A stretch of DNA of 54,648 nt from Phialocephala subalpina (lineage: Eukaryota > Ascomycota > Leotiomycetes > Helotiales > Mollisiaceae), in contig FJOG01000032.1 in the NCBI GenBank assembly GCA_900073065.1, positions 260,571-315,218 of the forward strand, read 5' to 3'. Numbering within the stretch: the stretch's first letter is position 1; every line of letters begins with the position of its first letter. Below are positions 42,960-54,026 of the stretch, in pieces. A program made the translations under genes and the position numbers. Under the pieces are notes generated by a model, which worked only from the letters and a program-made list of their open reading frames with translations, did no database searches and was not told where the DNA came from.

Positions 42960-43724
42960 TTATTACTCTTCTATAATACCTAATACCAAAGTCAGTTTAT
43001 ATTTCCAAATTATCCACATTATATCTTTATACCTTTAATATACTCGTCAAATATAATACTAAAATTGAAGAATGGCTTCAAAGTTTCGTTACTAAAAAGT
43101 TTCAATTGTTTCTCGTAAAATATTCTATTATATTTACTCAAACGTTAGAATCTTTTCCTTATAAAAAATAGGTAATATTTAAATATATAATTAATTTTCC
43201 AAATTATTCGCTAATTATATATAAAGATTTCTATGATTTTAAATACTTATAATTTAATAATCATTAATTTAAATTAAAAATATATTAATATTTTATTATA
43301 TTTCCTTTAATTTTAATATATATATTAATTCGTTTCTTTATATTAATATTTTATTTTTTAAGAGTTTTAAATTTAATTTAAGGTTAAACTTCTTTCAAAG
43401 TTTATTTTATATCCTTAATAATTTTAATTTTATACTTTTTTTTCCTAATAATATTCTTAATTTATTTCTATAAATTCTCAATTAAAAAATATCAAATAAT
43501 TAAATAACTTTTTATTAATTTATATATTTCTTTATTATTTTAATAATATACCAAAGAATATTATTCTTTTGTATTATTATTCTAAGGTTATACTTTTTAA
43601 TTATTCTTTTGTTACTTAATATAATATTAATTGATTTTGGGTTTAAATTCCTATTTATTGAAAATCATATAATTGAAATATAAGGGTTCGAGTAAATAGA
43701 AAATCAAAGTTCAAATTGAGTTTC

Positions 43725-44150
43725 AAATTTAATTACGAAAATATTTTATTAATTAAAAACTTTTTAAATATAAACTTTTTATAAGATTTTATTAAAGAAT
43801 AAAATTAATATAACTTTTTAAAATCAAAAACTTAATGCGATCAATATTTTGATAAAGTTTATTAAAATAATAAAACGTTTTTCCAAGCGAATTACCTTGG
43901 TCATTAAATATAAATATTAATTAATTTATAATTTTAAACTTTTATAAAAAACGTAATTTAAAAGTTTATAATTTAAAAATATATTATTAAATAGAGAAAA
44001 AATAATCCCTCGTAAAAACGTTTTTACGAAATTTATAAAATAAATACTAAAATATAAAAATAAGAAAAAATAAAAAATATTTATAAAATACGAATCGTAT
44101 TAAATTTTATTTGAACGAGAAATAAAGTAATAATATTTTTAAAAAAGAAT
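43725..44150. repeat. Diverged direct repeat, copy A
   Basis: About 425 bp that align with 44815-45170. Shared anchors include TTAATTACG, TAATTTTAAACTTTTATAAA, and AGAAAAAATAATCC followed by TCGTAAAA. Copy A keeps several C/G positions that are T/A in copy B, as expected for RIP acting on duplicated sequence. Confidence 0.65.
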
Positions 44151-44814
44151 AAAATACTTTTTAATAATTTCCAAATAATATTATTAGTTATTTATTATAA
44201 GAATTAATATAAACTTTTTGGAAAGAAATTAGAAATTATATAAAAAGTAAAATTAAAAAGAAAATAAATAATTTTCTTAAATTTTAATAAAAGTATTAAA
44301 TAAAAATTTTAAATTGAATTTCGAGTTTAAAAATTAAAAATTAAGAATTATAATTATTTAAAAAAGATTCTTTTAATTTATTTTCTTTAAAATTAAATTT
44401 TATATTATATATATTAAATTAATTCAATTTATAATTTATAAAATTTTTAATTTTTAATTTTTATCGAAATAATTAATTTAAATAAAATAAAAAACACTCA
44501 AATACTTTAAATAATAAATTAAATTAATAAAAAATATTATAATAATATTTTAGATTTTATTTTATAAATTTATATATAAAAAACTTTTAAATAAAAGAAT
44601 ATTTATATAATTAAATTTGAATAAATTAATTTTTTAAATTTCTTTAATATTTATAATTAAAATTAAAATTAATATAATTAATCGATTTTCTTTAATATAA
44701 ATTTTATTAAATAATAATCCAAAAAAATTTATTATTCGATAAAATTTATTTTAATAAAATTAATCGCATTTACTTTTAAAATTTTAACGTAAATATTAAA
44801 GAAATTAAAAAACG

Positions 44815-45170
44815 AATTTATTCGAATTTAATTACGTAAATATTCTTTTAATTAAAAACTTTTTATATATAAATTTATTATAAAATCAAAAACTTAATAT
44901 AATTAAAATTTTAATAAAATTTATCGAAATAATAAAATATTTCTTTAAATGAATTATTTTATTAAATATAAATATAAATATTAATTTATTTATTTATAAT
45001 TTTAAACTTTTATAAAAAATATAATTTAAGAGTTTATAATTTAAAAAATATATTATTAAATAAAGAAAAAATAATCCTTCGTAAAAGTAAAAGAAAATAA
45101 AAAATATATTTATAAAATATAAATCGCACTAAAATTTTATTTGAATAAAAAATAAAATAATAATATTTTA
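44815..45170. repeat. Diverged direct repeat, copy B
   Basis: The partner of 43725-44150, offset by about 1.07-1.1 kb in the same orientation. Could be LTRs of a degraded retroelement or two nested copies of one repeat. Confidence 0.65.
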
Positions 45171-46980
45171 TAAATTATATTTCGTAATTATTTTGAAATA
45201 TTTTGAAATTATATTATAAAAAAATATTTTTATTATTATTTTAAAAATTATTATTAATTTTATAATTATTATAATACGTAAATTCATATAATATTATTAT
45301 TCTCGTTAATATTTCTAATTCGAATTAATTTTAATATAAAGTATTTATATATTTTTTATATAAAATTTATTTATAATTATAATAATTATAATTATAAATA
45401 ATAAATAGAAGATTATTACCAAAATCCTTAGTATTAAGAATTTTCGTAATAATTTTTATATTTTTATTATATTCAAAAAAAATTTCAAAAAACTATAGGA
45501 ATTAATTTCTTGGAAATTCGTTTTCAAATTAATTTCAAAATATAAAAAATACTCGAATATATTATTATTAACTTGTAGTTATTAATTATAATTATTATTA
45601 TAATTATTATTAATAATCGAAAGTTAATAATAATATTAAGTAATATAATTAAATAATTATAAAGTTTTTATTATTATAATTTTCTATTTATTAATATATT
45701 ATCGTAAGGCTTATAATATATTTATAATTAGAAATAAAAGAAAGTTTAATACACAAGAAAAATAGAGTTAATAAAGCTTTAAAACCCAAGGTGCAATTAT
45801 TAGAGTAATCGAAAGAGGTTAGAAAAACCTCTGGAACTTTTTTGGTTTTGTTTTTCTAAAGAAGTTTATTTCTATTGATTTTCTCGACTTTGCGAAGCTT
45901 TTTATCCAAGGAAAAGATTAAGATACGTTATTTTATAATAGAATATCTATAGAAATAACTATGGACTTAATTCTTTCTCTTAATTATACTAGTTAAAACG
46001 CTTTTTGCAAAACGATAATACCGATAAAACCTATATATAAACCAAGTATTCCGAATTATTAATTTAATCGATACGCATAGAATTAAGTTTTGCTATTTGC
46101 AAAGTTAGGTTATATAGGGCCAGTATTAGGCATCGCGCAGATAAGACAAAGAAGGCACGCCGTTTATGAGTACGAGAGATTATTTACTTGCCGAGAACTA
46201 TTCGAAAGCCCTCCGAGGAAATACCGATATACTCACGAATTGATTAAAGTAGTTTAAGATTAGACGATTTAGATATACTTAGAGAATATTATAATAGAGT
46301 TAGGCAGAGAGAGAAACGTTAGACTAGAGAAATAGAGGCTTGGAGGTGACTTTTGTATAATAGGTCTAGGGAAGGCTAATAGATGCTAAGCTTTTAGGAG
46401 GCTAGAAAAGACGACTCTACGAAACTATTATTCGACTATTCGATTATATGCTGAAAGAACGGTTATAGGGAAGCGTTTGACTATGCGCTTTATTGCAACT
46501 TGATAGCCCTTAGAAGGGACTAACCGATATAACAAGAGTCGAAAGCATAAAAGGGAGGTTTAAGGGAATAGAACTTATATTCGAAGAGGGTTAAAGAAAG
46601 AAGGGTTTAAAGACTAGGAAGCAATCGTGAGTGATAAATCACGCTATAAGAGAGAAAACGGAGGTAAACCAGCGAGTAGACTAAAAGAGAAACCATAGTA
46701 CACGCGAGGTTATAATAGAGGTAAAGGTACTCAAAATAGAAAGGCCACCGCTATAGCCTAGGAAAGAGAGATTTCCTTAGTTATTTCTGCAGCCAGCAGA
46801 GTATAGTTAGGGTTTTTAACCCTAAGCTAATTATTGTAATTAATAAATAGCCAGCTCATAGTCTCCGAGAGAGATTCTAATAGCAATGAATAATTTACTA
46901 CTATTATATTCAAATCGCATAGAATTATCTAATGATATCGCAGTATATTATACGATACGCGAAATCCACTCGGTAAAATA

Positions 46981-47078
46981 GCCCTCCCTTTAATCGGCCA
47001 CCCTTTTATATTGGCCACTTTTTATATTAAAAATCGCGATTTTTAGTATAAAAAGTGGCCGATTAGGGGGGGGGGCAA
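46981..47078. repeat. Short palindromic element with C-rich ends
   Basis: Bases 47013-47060 form a 48-bp near-perfect palindrome centred on ATCGCGAT, with arms starting GGCCACTTTTTATA. Outside it, the left end (CCCTTTAATCGGCCAC) and the reverse complement of the right end (CCCCCTAATCGGCCAC) match as well. The TAATCGGCCAC motif recalls the ends of the elements at 29628 and 51241. Probably a tiny foldback derivative of that family. Confidence 0.6.
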
Positions 47079-48092
47079 TCTTATCCGCCTGCTTGCTACT
47101 CCTAAATGCGTACAGCAAAGTACAAGCAGCTCGCAGCATGCACATTAACGACCTCTCATGACACGCGCCATCAGTCCGCCCGCCTTCCTCTCCATTGACA
47201 TGGCCAAGACCGAGAGCTGTCACCTCGAGTTGCAGTTGAGAACACAAGCACTACAGGTTTTCACATTGATACCTACGAAGCTAATAACCTAGAGATGCTA
47301 TAGCAAGCCTTTCGCGCACCCTAGCGGCGCTATATCCTTTCTCAACCTCTGCATCAAATTCGGACTCTCCATGACCCTTGGGGAAGCAAATGCCCTTCGA
47401 GCATTGCAAACCACATCTCTATTCCTGTACCAACAGTTCGCCTTTCTTTTACATACCGCGGCAAAAACTGCATACTCATGGAGAGGATTCATGGCGAGAC
47501 CATGGCAAACAGATGGCATTCGCTTTCAGACATGTCAAAGGCATCAGAGGTTTAGAATACTGTTATCTAGCTTTATAGAAAGCTCTGTGAATACAAACTA
47601 TTCTCATGTTTCAACCACAGCGCAAGAGTGAGGAATAGTCAGCCGCGTAACGTGCTTAATCCCAGAAGTCATTTCCACCATACTTGTTCCCGACCAGAGC
47701 CTTTCCACCCTCCTCTACCTCCACACCATCATACTTGTGAGATGCCCCACGGCTCTAAGCCCGTTGCTCCTTTCTTCGACCTCTAGCATAATTATACCGG
47801 CGGCTCGCAAAGTTTACAATAGAGAGATGGAGCGTGTCTGGGAACGAGCCAAAGGCCTGACCAACCCCGATTAAGGCAATCCTCATTTTCTACAGAAAAC
47901 CTTAACTGTAGCTATTTAATTTGCTTTTCATTCAATCCCAGCCAACCCAAAAGGCTATTTACAATTGGAAAAACTCTCTTCCGGGAGGGATTGGCCATGG
48001 AAATTAAACTATTGACGAAAATAAGGGTGAGACTATAAGTACCCGGACTCTTATCATTGTGTTTATAAAGAGTTTATACCTGAAGAGAGTAT
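47079..48092. other. Region between the AT-rich island and HET1, no supported gene
   Basis: About 1 kb of normal composition; short frames only (up to 86 codons), none with a motif. Confidence 0.4.
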
Positions 48093-49955
48093 CTAAATAA
48101 GAAATATCTCTTCAACTTCCTTGCCAAGCTCAAGTCCTTCCCCATCCATGATACCGTAAACGAAGGCTTCTCCCACTAGCTCATATTGCCCCTTTACCGC
48201 CTCTCTTATGATGAACGGAAAGTCTGCGCCGAAAAGGATGCAAATGATATCTCCTGACTTCGAATGTGCCGGTGCAAGTCCAACGTATCCTTCCTTTGAA
48301 CTAAATGAACGCCTGTCATGTAACGATTGTAAGACCTTCATATAATTCAGACGAGCTTTTGAGGGTCTGATGTATCTGGCGTTCGGCTGCTTCACTTCCA
48401 AGAATGCGCCATGAATGGTGGGGGAAGCTCGATCTCGTCCAGAGTATTTGCCTTCTTGGTCGGCACAGGGAATTCTCCAGGTTCCTTCGACCCATTTCTT
48501 TGTATCTTGATCAAGCTTAGGCCCACGTTCCCATTCAAACTTGCAGAAATTCGCGATATCGTCGAAATAAGATTTTGCGCCGTCGTAATTATATGGTTCT
48601 TGGAGGGTTGGTATCCAAGGAGCCCCAACGCAGTCGATGGTATCTATCAGAATTCCACGCAAGCCGATGACGTTTGGATTTTCGTTGGGAATTATTGAGA
48701 CTGATTCCTGCCCCGATGCATTGTATATGGCTTCTGTGGACCCTGTAAGGTCATTTTCTCCACAGGGCGGATATATAGCAGACGAGAAGTCAGGAACCCA
48801 GCTTGCCAAATCTTGAATATTCTTGTGCTTCTGGGACCAAGCGAGTATGTTTATTTGACCATCTGCAATAAGCGCACGTGTTGTAGCCATATATGCCTCA
48901 TTGGGGGTTTTGTCGTAGTCGGGATAGAGACCGAGCTGATTAGTCCCGGGGTCGAGTCCTAGGAGTCCATAGATCTTGTCTATGCTTTTCGTGGCTTTGA
49001 GCGGATCCCTCGCTGGATATGCGAAGCAAGTTCGCTTCAAAAGTCCATAAAACGACTCACGGTCACCGGTTTCCTCCTGATACCTTCTTCGAATTCCGAC
49101 AATGATATTCGGAGCCGCGCTTGGTGCTCTGGCCATGCTGGCTTGTAAGTCAGGGCCTTGTACCGGGTCTTTCCATTGATCCGGGGTGATGTTGTTCGCC
49201 CTTCTTGTTCTGGCATACCCACAAAAGTTGGAAGCACCAGAAAATGTCCTGAACGGCAGAGTTTTTGAACCGCACATTAGCATTACATGCTGAGCAACAG
49301 TTAACTCTTGCACAATCCAGGTACGCGTCCAATACTCTCGCTTCGACAAAGCAGTGAGGGACTCATCGAAGAGAACGAGGTCAGCTTCTTGCGCATAGGC
49401 ATCAAGAGAGTGTTTTATCCTGCTCAATCGCTCATCTTCTCCAGGATTAGCCAAATTTCGAAGGTCATTTCCTCGTAAGTCCAAGATGCCGGCTTCGATG
49501 GATTGTGTTCCAATAGTGCTATATAGATCCATAGCCTTGTCGCTGTGGTCGGCGGCTACCCCAAGCCACGCCACGACATATTCAGCTTTGCTATAGATCA
49601 CTGCCATGATTGAAACTTGGTGGGATCTTTCGAGATTGTCTTCTTGGTTGATACAAACTGCATCTACCCAAAGAGTAATGAGCCGGTCGGGTTTTCGAAT
49701 ATGACTCAGAGCAGCTGCAAGGTTTTCTCCAACCGGGACTGGCTCGCCATTGATGTGAATAATTTGAGAAGTAGTCGAATTGCCCCAGGTATATGAGAGC
49801 GCAACATAGGATGGGCTCTCGAGCAGAGAAACAGTTCTCAAGGTGCACGTAAGCACAGGAGTATCAGACTCTTCTAAAGATGCTTGGGCGGGATGCAATG
49901 TCAACAGCCTGATCGTAGACCGAGAGTCCAAAAGGCTATGGTATATGGATTGCAT
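48093..49955 (-). CDS. HET-domain protein 1 (heterokaryon-incompatibility type), intact
   Basis: A single uninterrupted frame of 620 residues. The N-terminal HET domain shows all three blocks: SPSYVALSYTWGN, then ITLWVDAVCINQEDNLERSH and VIYSKAEYVVAWLG, then KREYWTRTWIVQELTVAQHV. After it come SIDKIYGLLGLDPGTNQLG and DLASWVPDFSS, conserved in the fungal family behind the HET domain, and a C-terminal region with RGILIDTIDCVGAP. HET proteins can trigger cell death when incompatible hyphae fuse, but most members are untested. Signal peptides and membrane helices are absent, so it is cytosolic. It is divergent from HET2 with a 369-bp shared upstream region and borders an AT-rich island, a usual place for fast-evolving HET genes. 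Confidence 0.92.
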   Translation of the reverse strand: MQSIYHSLLDSRSTIRLLTLHPAQASLEESDTPVLTCTLRTVSLLESPSYVALSYTWGNSTTSQIIHINGEPVPVGENLAAALSHIRKPDRLITLWVDAVCINQEDNLERSHQVSIMAVIYSKAEYVVAWLGVAADHSDKAMDLYSTIGTQSIEAGILDLRGNDLRNLANPGEDERLSRIKHSLDAYAQEADLVLFDESLTALSKREYWTRTWIVQELTVAQHVMLMCGSKTLPFRTFSGASNFCGYARTRRANNITPDQWKDPVQGPDLQASMARAPSAAPNIIVGIRRRYQEETGDRESFYGLLKRTCFAYPARDPLKATKSIDKIYGLLGLDPGTNQLGLYPDYDKTPNEAYMATTRALIADGQINILAWSQKHKNIQDLASWVPDFSSAIYPPCGENDLTGSTEAIYNASGQESVSIIPNENPNVIGLRGILIDTIDCVGAPWIPTLQEPYNYDGAKSYFDDIANFCKFEWERGPKLDQDTKKWVEGTWRIPCADQEGKYSGRDRASPTIHGAFLEVKQPNARYIRPSKARLNYMKVLQSLHDRRSFSSKEGYVGLAPAHSKSGDIICILFGADFPFIIREAVKGQYELVGEAFVYGIMDGEGLELGKEVEEIFLI

Positions 49956-50324
49956 TTTCTTTACTGAGAGTCTGATCTTAGTTACTTTGTGCAGTATAGT
50001 ATGTAAAAAGTTTGTCCATTCAAAGGTTTGGGGTATAGACGGGAGGCTTTGAGGTGTACTGGGATGAGAGATTTGGCAGCATTGATCTTAGGGTTATACA
50101 GATGACCCGACCGACCCTTCACCAGACCGGACATATATTCGTGGCTGTGCCTTGTATGGCTCGGACTGCCCACGTGGAGAATTCAGCCCAATCTGCAGGT
50201 GTGAAGTTGCGGGCTGCGCCCCATGTGGCTTGACCTACGTAATTCGCCACCTGCATGCGGATATATGTGAACCGCAATACACATTATAATTGTAGAGTTT
50301 CAGCATTCATTGCTTTGACAGATC
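49956..50324. promoter_or_regulatory. Shared upstream region of the divergent HET pair
   Basis: A 369-bp region between two start codons pointing away from each other. Both promoters must lie here. No clear operator or TATA pair is visible. Confidence 0.4.
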
Positions 50325-53300
50325 ATGGAGAGCCAAGAAAACTCGCTGTTTGTGCGGCCACCGCTAGGGTCTTCCATTCGGTGGGGTGAGCTAGATGAGG
50401 ATGGTATCCCGACGACCTTTGAGGAGGGTCATCGCATTCGTTTCCTGCAAATTCTGGACGCCGGCCAACCTGTCGGGCACGATGGCGATGAAGATGAAAT
50501 GATACGCTGCACAATGAGCGTACATGACCTTGAAGATGTGCATTATGAGTATGTTGCTATCTCTTATACTTGGGGCCCGGAGGCACCGACCAAGACGATC
50601 GAGATTGACGGCCGCCCTTTTCCCGTCCGCTACAATTGTTGGTATGCTCTCTGGCAGATGAAGTTGCACAATCTCCACGAGAATTTCTGGATCGATTCCC
50701 TTTGCATCAACCAGGAGGATCTCGAAGAAAAGGCGAAGCAAATATCTTACATGAATACAATATATTCAAATGCGGCAATGGTGGCTGCCTGCATTGGCGC
50801 GCCTGGTCCAGACATGGAATTGCTGCAGGACGACGAGACATCCTTCAAAGAAAAGCTGCCAACCAAAGATCGCTGGCCATGTTATCGCCATCTTGCTAGA
50901 CGGAGTTACTTTTCGCGTATATGGACGGTTCAAGAATGCATCAGCGCGCGGAAACTCAACTTCTTTTGCGGCCGCGGTCGCATCTCCCTCGAGTCACTAC
51001 AATCGAAATTGGAGATTCCATGGCGCTTAGGGTTCCCGAGGGGCAGCTTTCGGACCTGGTGGAATTCTTGAATGAATGTACGAAGCAAGCTCAGGAATAC
51101 GCCACTGGTCCCAAAACATCCGATGCTATTCCTAGTCTCGTCTCTCGCTACATCGCAAGGCAGTGCTCGGACCCAAGAGATAAAATATACGGACTCTGGT
51201 CCTTGATGCCAACTGTTGCGACTTTTATTCCGATCGACTAAGTCAAACCCCATAGAAGTGGCCCCCCCCCCTATTCTGGGCCACCTCGCTTAGCACACCG
51301 CTACTACTCCACTACCTACTTTAACCTCGAATATTTTTATTATTCCTTAATAAAACTCTTCCAAATTTTGCAAGTCATTAGAGCCGATCATAAGCCCTTA
51401 TATACGGAAGCTAACGTCTAATATGCACTTAAAGACGTGGCAAATAGGAAATCCTTACGAAAATCTTCTCTTGATTAAAGTATACCGAGAGGCACTCTTT
51501 AATATAGAGTACTCGGTATTCTTCCTAAGAAAGAGGCCTATACGCATTTACAGAGGTTTACCTCGATTTAGGAGCAACGTCTTATAAACTAAGTACTAAT
51601 TCAAAAAAGCTTAAAGTTTAACTTTATATATACATAAATTTAAGCTTTTATTAGCCGTATTTTGGCGTCTCGACGCGATATTATATTACTCGGAAAACGT
51701 TAGATAGTTAGATTTTTTCGCCGGAATCCTATTCTTAAAACTAAAAAGCAATTTAGAATCGATTTTATGCGTATTAATAGTATTATATTTAATATTATTA
51801 AAGTTTAATTTCAAAAATTAGAGATATTAGCGATTAAAGTAATTAAAGTTAAAAACTAATAGAATATAAATAAAGTAAAGATTATAGAAAGTTAAAAGGA
51901 GAATAAATTAATAGTTAAAAGTACTAAGAAACGTTTTATTCAAAAGAAATAATTAAGTTTTAAAATTTAAACTTTATTTATTAAATATATTTCTCTAAAT
52001 AATTAAATTATTTTTCCGATTATTATATTTAAGGGAAAATTAGTCTAATGATAATAATTTCTTATAAGATTAGGAAAATATAAAGGCTAAAAGTTTATTA
52101 TAATTAATAATAAATAGATATTTAACGATATTACTTTAGAATAATTATAAACCGTTTTTATATTTTAAACTATATTACGTAATTTAAAAAAACTTTATTT
52201 ACTTATATTAAATGGCTATAAAAGCCATAAAATAATAGAATTCATATGGGAGTACTTTTCTAATAATATTTACTTATTATTTTTGTTATTATATACTTTA
52301 TATATACTTTAATTTTTGGATTTATTCATTTTTTTCCCTTTAAATTTATTTATCGAAAGCGATTAAATTCGTTGTTTTTTTTATTAATAATTCGATACTT
52401 ATAAAGAAGTAAAACTTCTTGAAATATTATAAATAAACTCGAATAAATACTTTAATAAAAAGAAATTATAAAGCGGGTTAAAAAGCCTTAAAATTATAAT
52501 TACTAAATATTTCGAAGTTTTTTATAAACCGATTATTACTTAAGAATAATAATAAAGTAATCGAGAAATTTTTATAATCGTCAAAAAAGGATATAATACT
52601 TAAATAGATTTAAAATTTATTAATTAGGGTTTAAAAAACCCCTCAAAAAAGTAAAGATATCCGAAAATAATCGAAGTAAATTATAAGATTTAAATAAACT
52701 AATATAGTAATTATTAGAGTACTTTTTAGGAAAATAGTTAAAGGTTTAAACGATAAGGACTTTATTATTACTAAGTAAAAGCGCAAAATCTAAGCATTAG
52801 AAACTAAAGTAATCTAATTTAAGCTTAGAAAACGGCGGAAAGTAAAGACTAATCTAAATTCTAAGTTCGCTAATATCGAGAAAATCTATAAGGCACAAAT
52901 AGAAGCTAAAGACCGCTAAAATATACTATTAGATTCTGATGACTTCCCTAGTATAGCCTCTACTTTATCTCATATATCTATTAGTTGATTAAAAAGTTAT
53001 TCGCGGTCGAACTAAGAAAGTTGGAATTAAGCGAGGTGGCCTAGAATAAGGGGGGGCCTACTTCTAGGGGGTTTGACTTACCCCAAGCCGCTGCTCGAAG
53101 TGCTCCTAGACTACGTAGGAGTGCATTGGAAGCTCAATGTGCCAGAAGACCATTGGCATTACGATACGATTTCTCCAAGATGGACCATGGACACGCAGAT
53201 AGCAGGTGACCTGCTTAAGATGATGCTGAGTATTCGTATGCTCTGCTACGACTTTGCAAGATCGTCCGACGCATTTCGTCTTGATCTGCTTGATCTACTC

Positions 53301-54026
53301 TATGCACATCTCTCTGGTGCATGGCCGGAAACGCGCGACGACAAGAGTTTTGATCCATACTATCGGAACAATCTTATCCGTTTTGACACATACTTTCGAT
53401 GCTTTCATCGAATCACTGCTGAAGATCTGGCGAACGAGATTTTCGTACAAGAAAGCGACCTAATGAGCTATGAAGATCCGGACCAATCAAGAATCTGCCT
53501 GAGACCATGCAGTTGCTGTGCCGGGAACTTCTCATTGGCAGAGCTGCCGGAGTGCTCAAAAGACCCAACTCCCAAGCACATATTTGATGCATATAACGAG
53601 AAGACACCACAGTGTCAATGCCGGAGCTTAGTCATAGGCAGGGCAAGCAGTCGTTTAGTCTTCAGCGTACCTTTTGAGACAGGCCCAGGCGATATTCTTG
53701 TAAACTTCCATACCATAGAGGCCGATCTACATTATCAGCTCTTCTTCGTCTGCACACCGAAACCAGGCGGAGCACAAGAGTTTGAAATCCTTGGTCCAGC
53801 GACCCATATGACGAAAGATGACTCGCATTTACCTCTGGTCAGCGCCACTGCTGTTTGTAATTTCTCCTCAAACGCCGAATGGAAGAAAGATTTGGGCTGT
53901 CGAGCCTTCATTCGTAAAGAGAATTGGCTGGTCATGTCCATGCTTGGGCAAAACATGCTAGAGTTTGTGAAGTTGTTGTCTACTAAACTTATCGACAAGC
54001 CAGGGTTCATGCTCGACCTCCCGTAG
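50325..54026 (+). pseudogene. HET-domain protein 2, frameshifted and split by a transposon
   Basis: The frame from 50325 encodes a HET domain: EYVAISYTWGPEAPTKT, FWIDSLCINQEDLEEKAKQI, TIYSNAAMVAACIG and RSYFSRIWTVQECISARKL. Near 51000 the frame must change by one base to continue as TIEIGDSMALRVPEGQLSDL, YIARQCSDPRDKIYGLWSLM and TVATFIPID. There an 1838-bp transposon (51241-53078) interrupts at a TA. Joining the flanks gives FIPIDY|PKPLLEVLLDYVGV and an open frame to 54026 containing CLRPCSCCAGNF, ECSKDPTPKHIFDAYNEK and PGGAQEFEILGPATHM. The unsplit protein would be close to 620 residues. Two independent lesions make it inactive unless the frameshift is a sequence error and the element is excised. 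Confidence 0.85.
51241..53078 (+). mobile_element. Fot1/pogo-like DNA transposon (RIP-degraded) inserted in HET2
   Basis: An 1838-bp element flanked by TA (51239-51240 and 53079-53080). Inverted repeats of ~53 bp begin AGTCAAACCCC and end ACCTCGCTTA, with a few mismatches. Length and TA target fit the Fot1/pogo group. Near 52735-52920 the plus strand still reads KIVKGLNDKDFIITK, then LRKRRKVKTNLNSKFANIEK and IYKAQIEAKDR, typical of the C-terminus of these DDE transposases, with stops where Gln codons are expected. The remainder is AT-rich and unreadable. Confidence 0.9.

Larger units (their letters stand above)
42960..46980. repeat. 4-kb AT-rich, RIP-like repeat island
   Basis: From ~42960 to ~45770 the sequence is almost entirely A/T. 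From ~45770 to 46980 it is moderately AT-rich and shows heavily stopped, protein-like plus-strand text with Arg/Lys/Gly runs (SRYKRENGGKPASRLKEKP, YTRGYNRGKGTQNRKATA), perhaps a gag-like part of a retroelement. No intact gene. Diverged direct repeats inside the island are listed separately. Confidence 0.75.

Noticed and set aside
46806..46826. Telomere-like TTAGGGTTTTTAACCCTAA palindrome as an internal telomere
   Set aside because: Only one motif per arm; true internal telomere tracts have several tandem copies.
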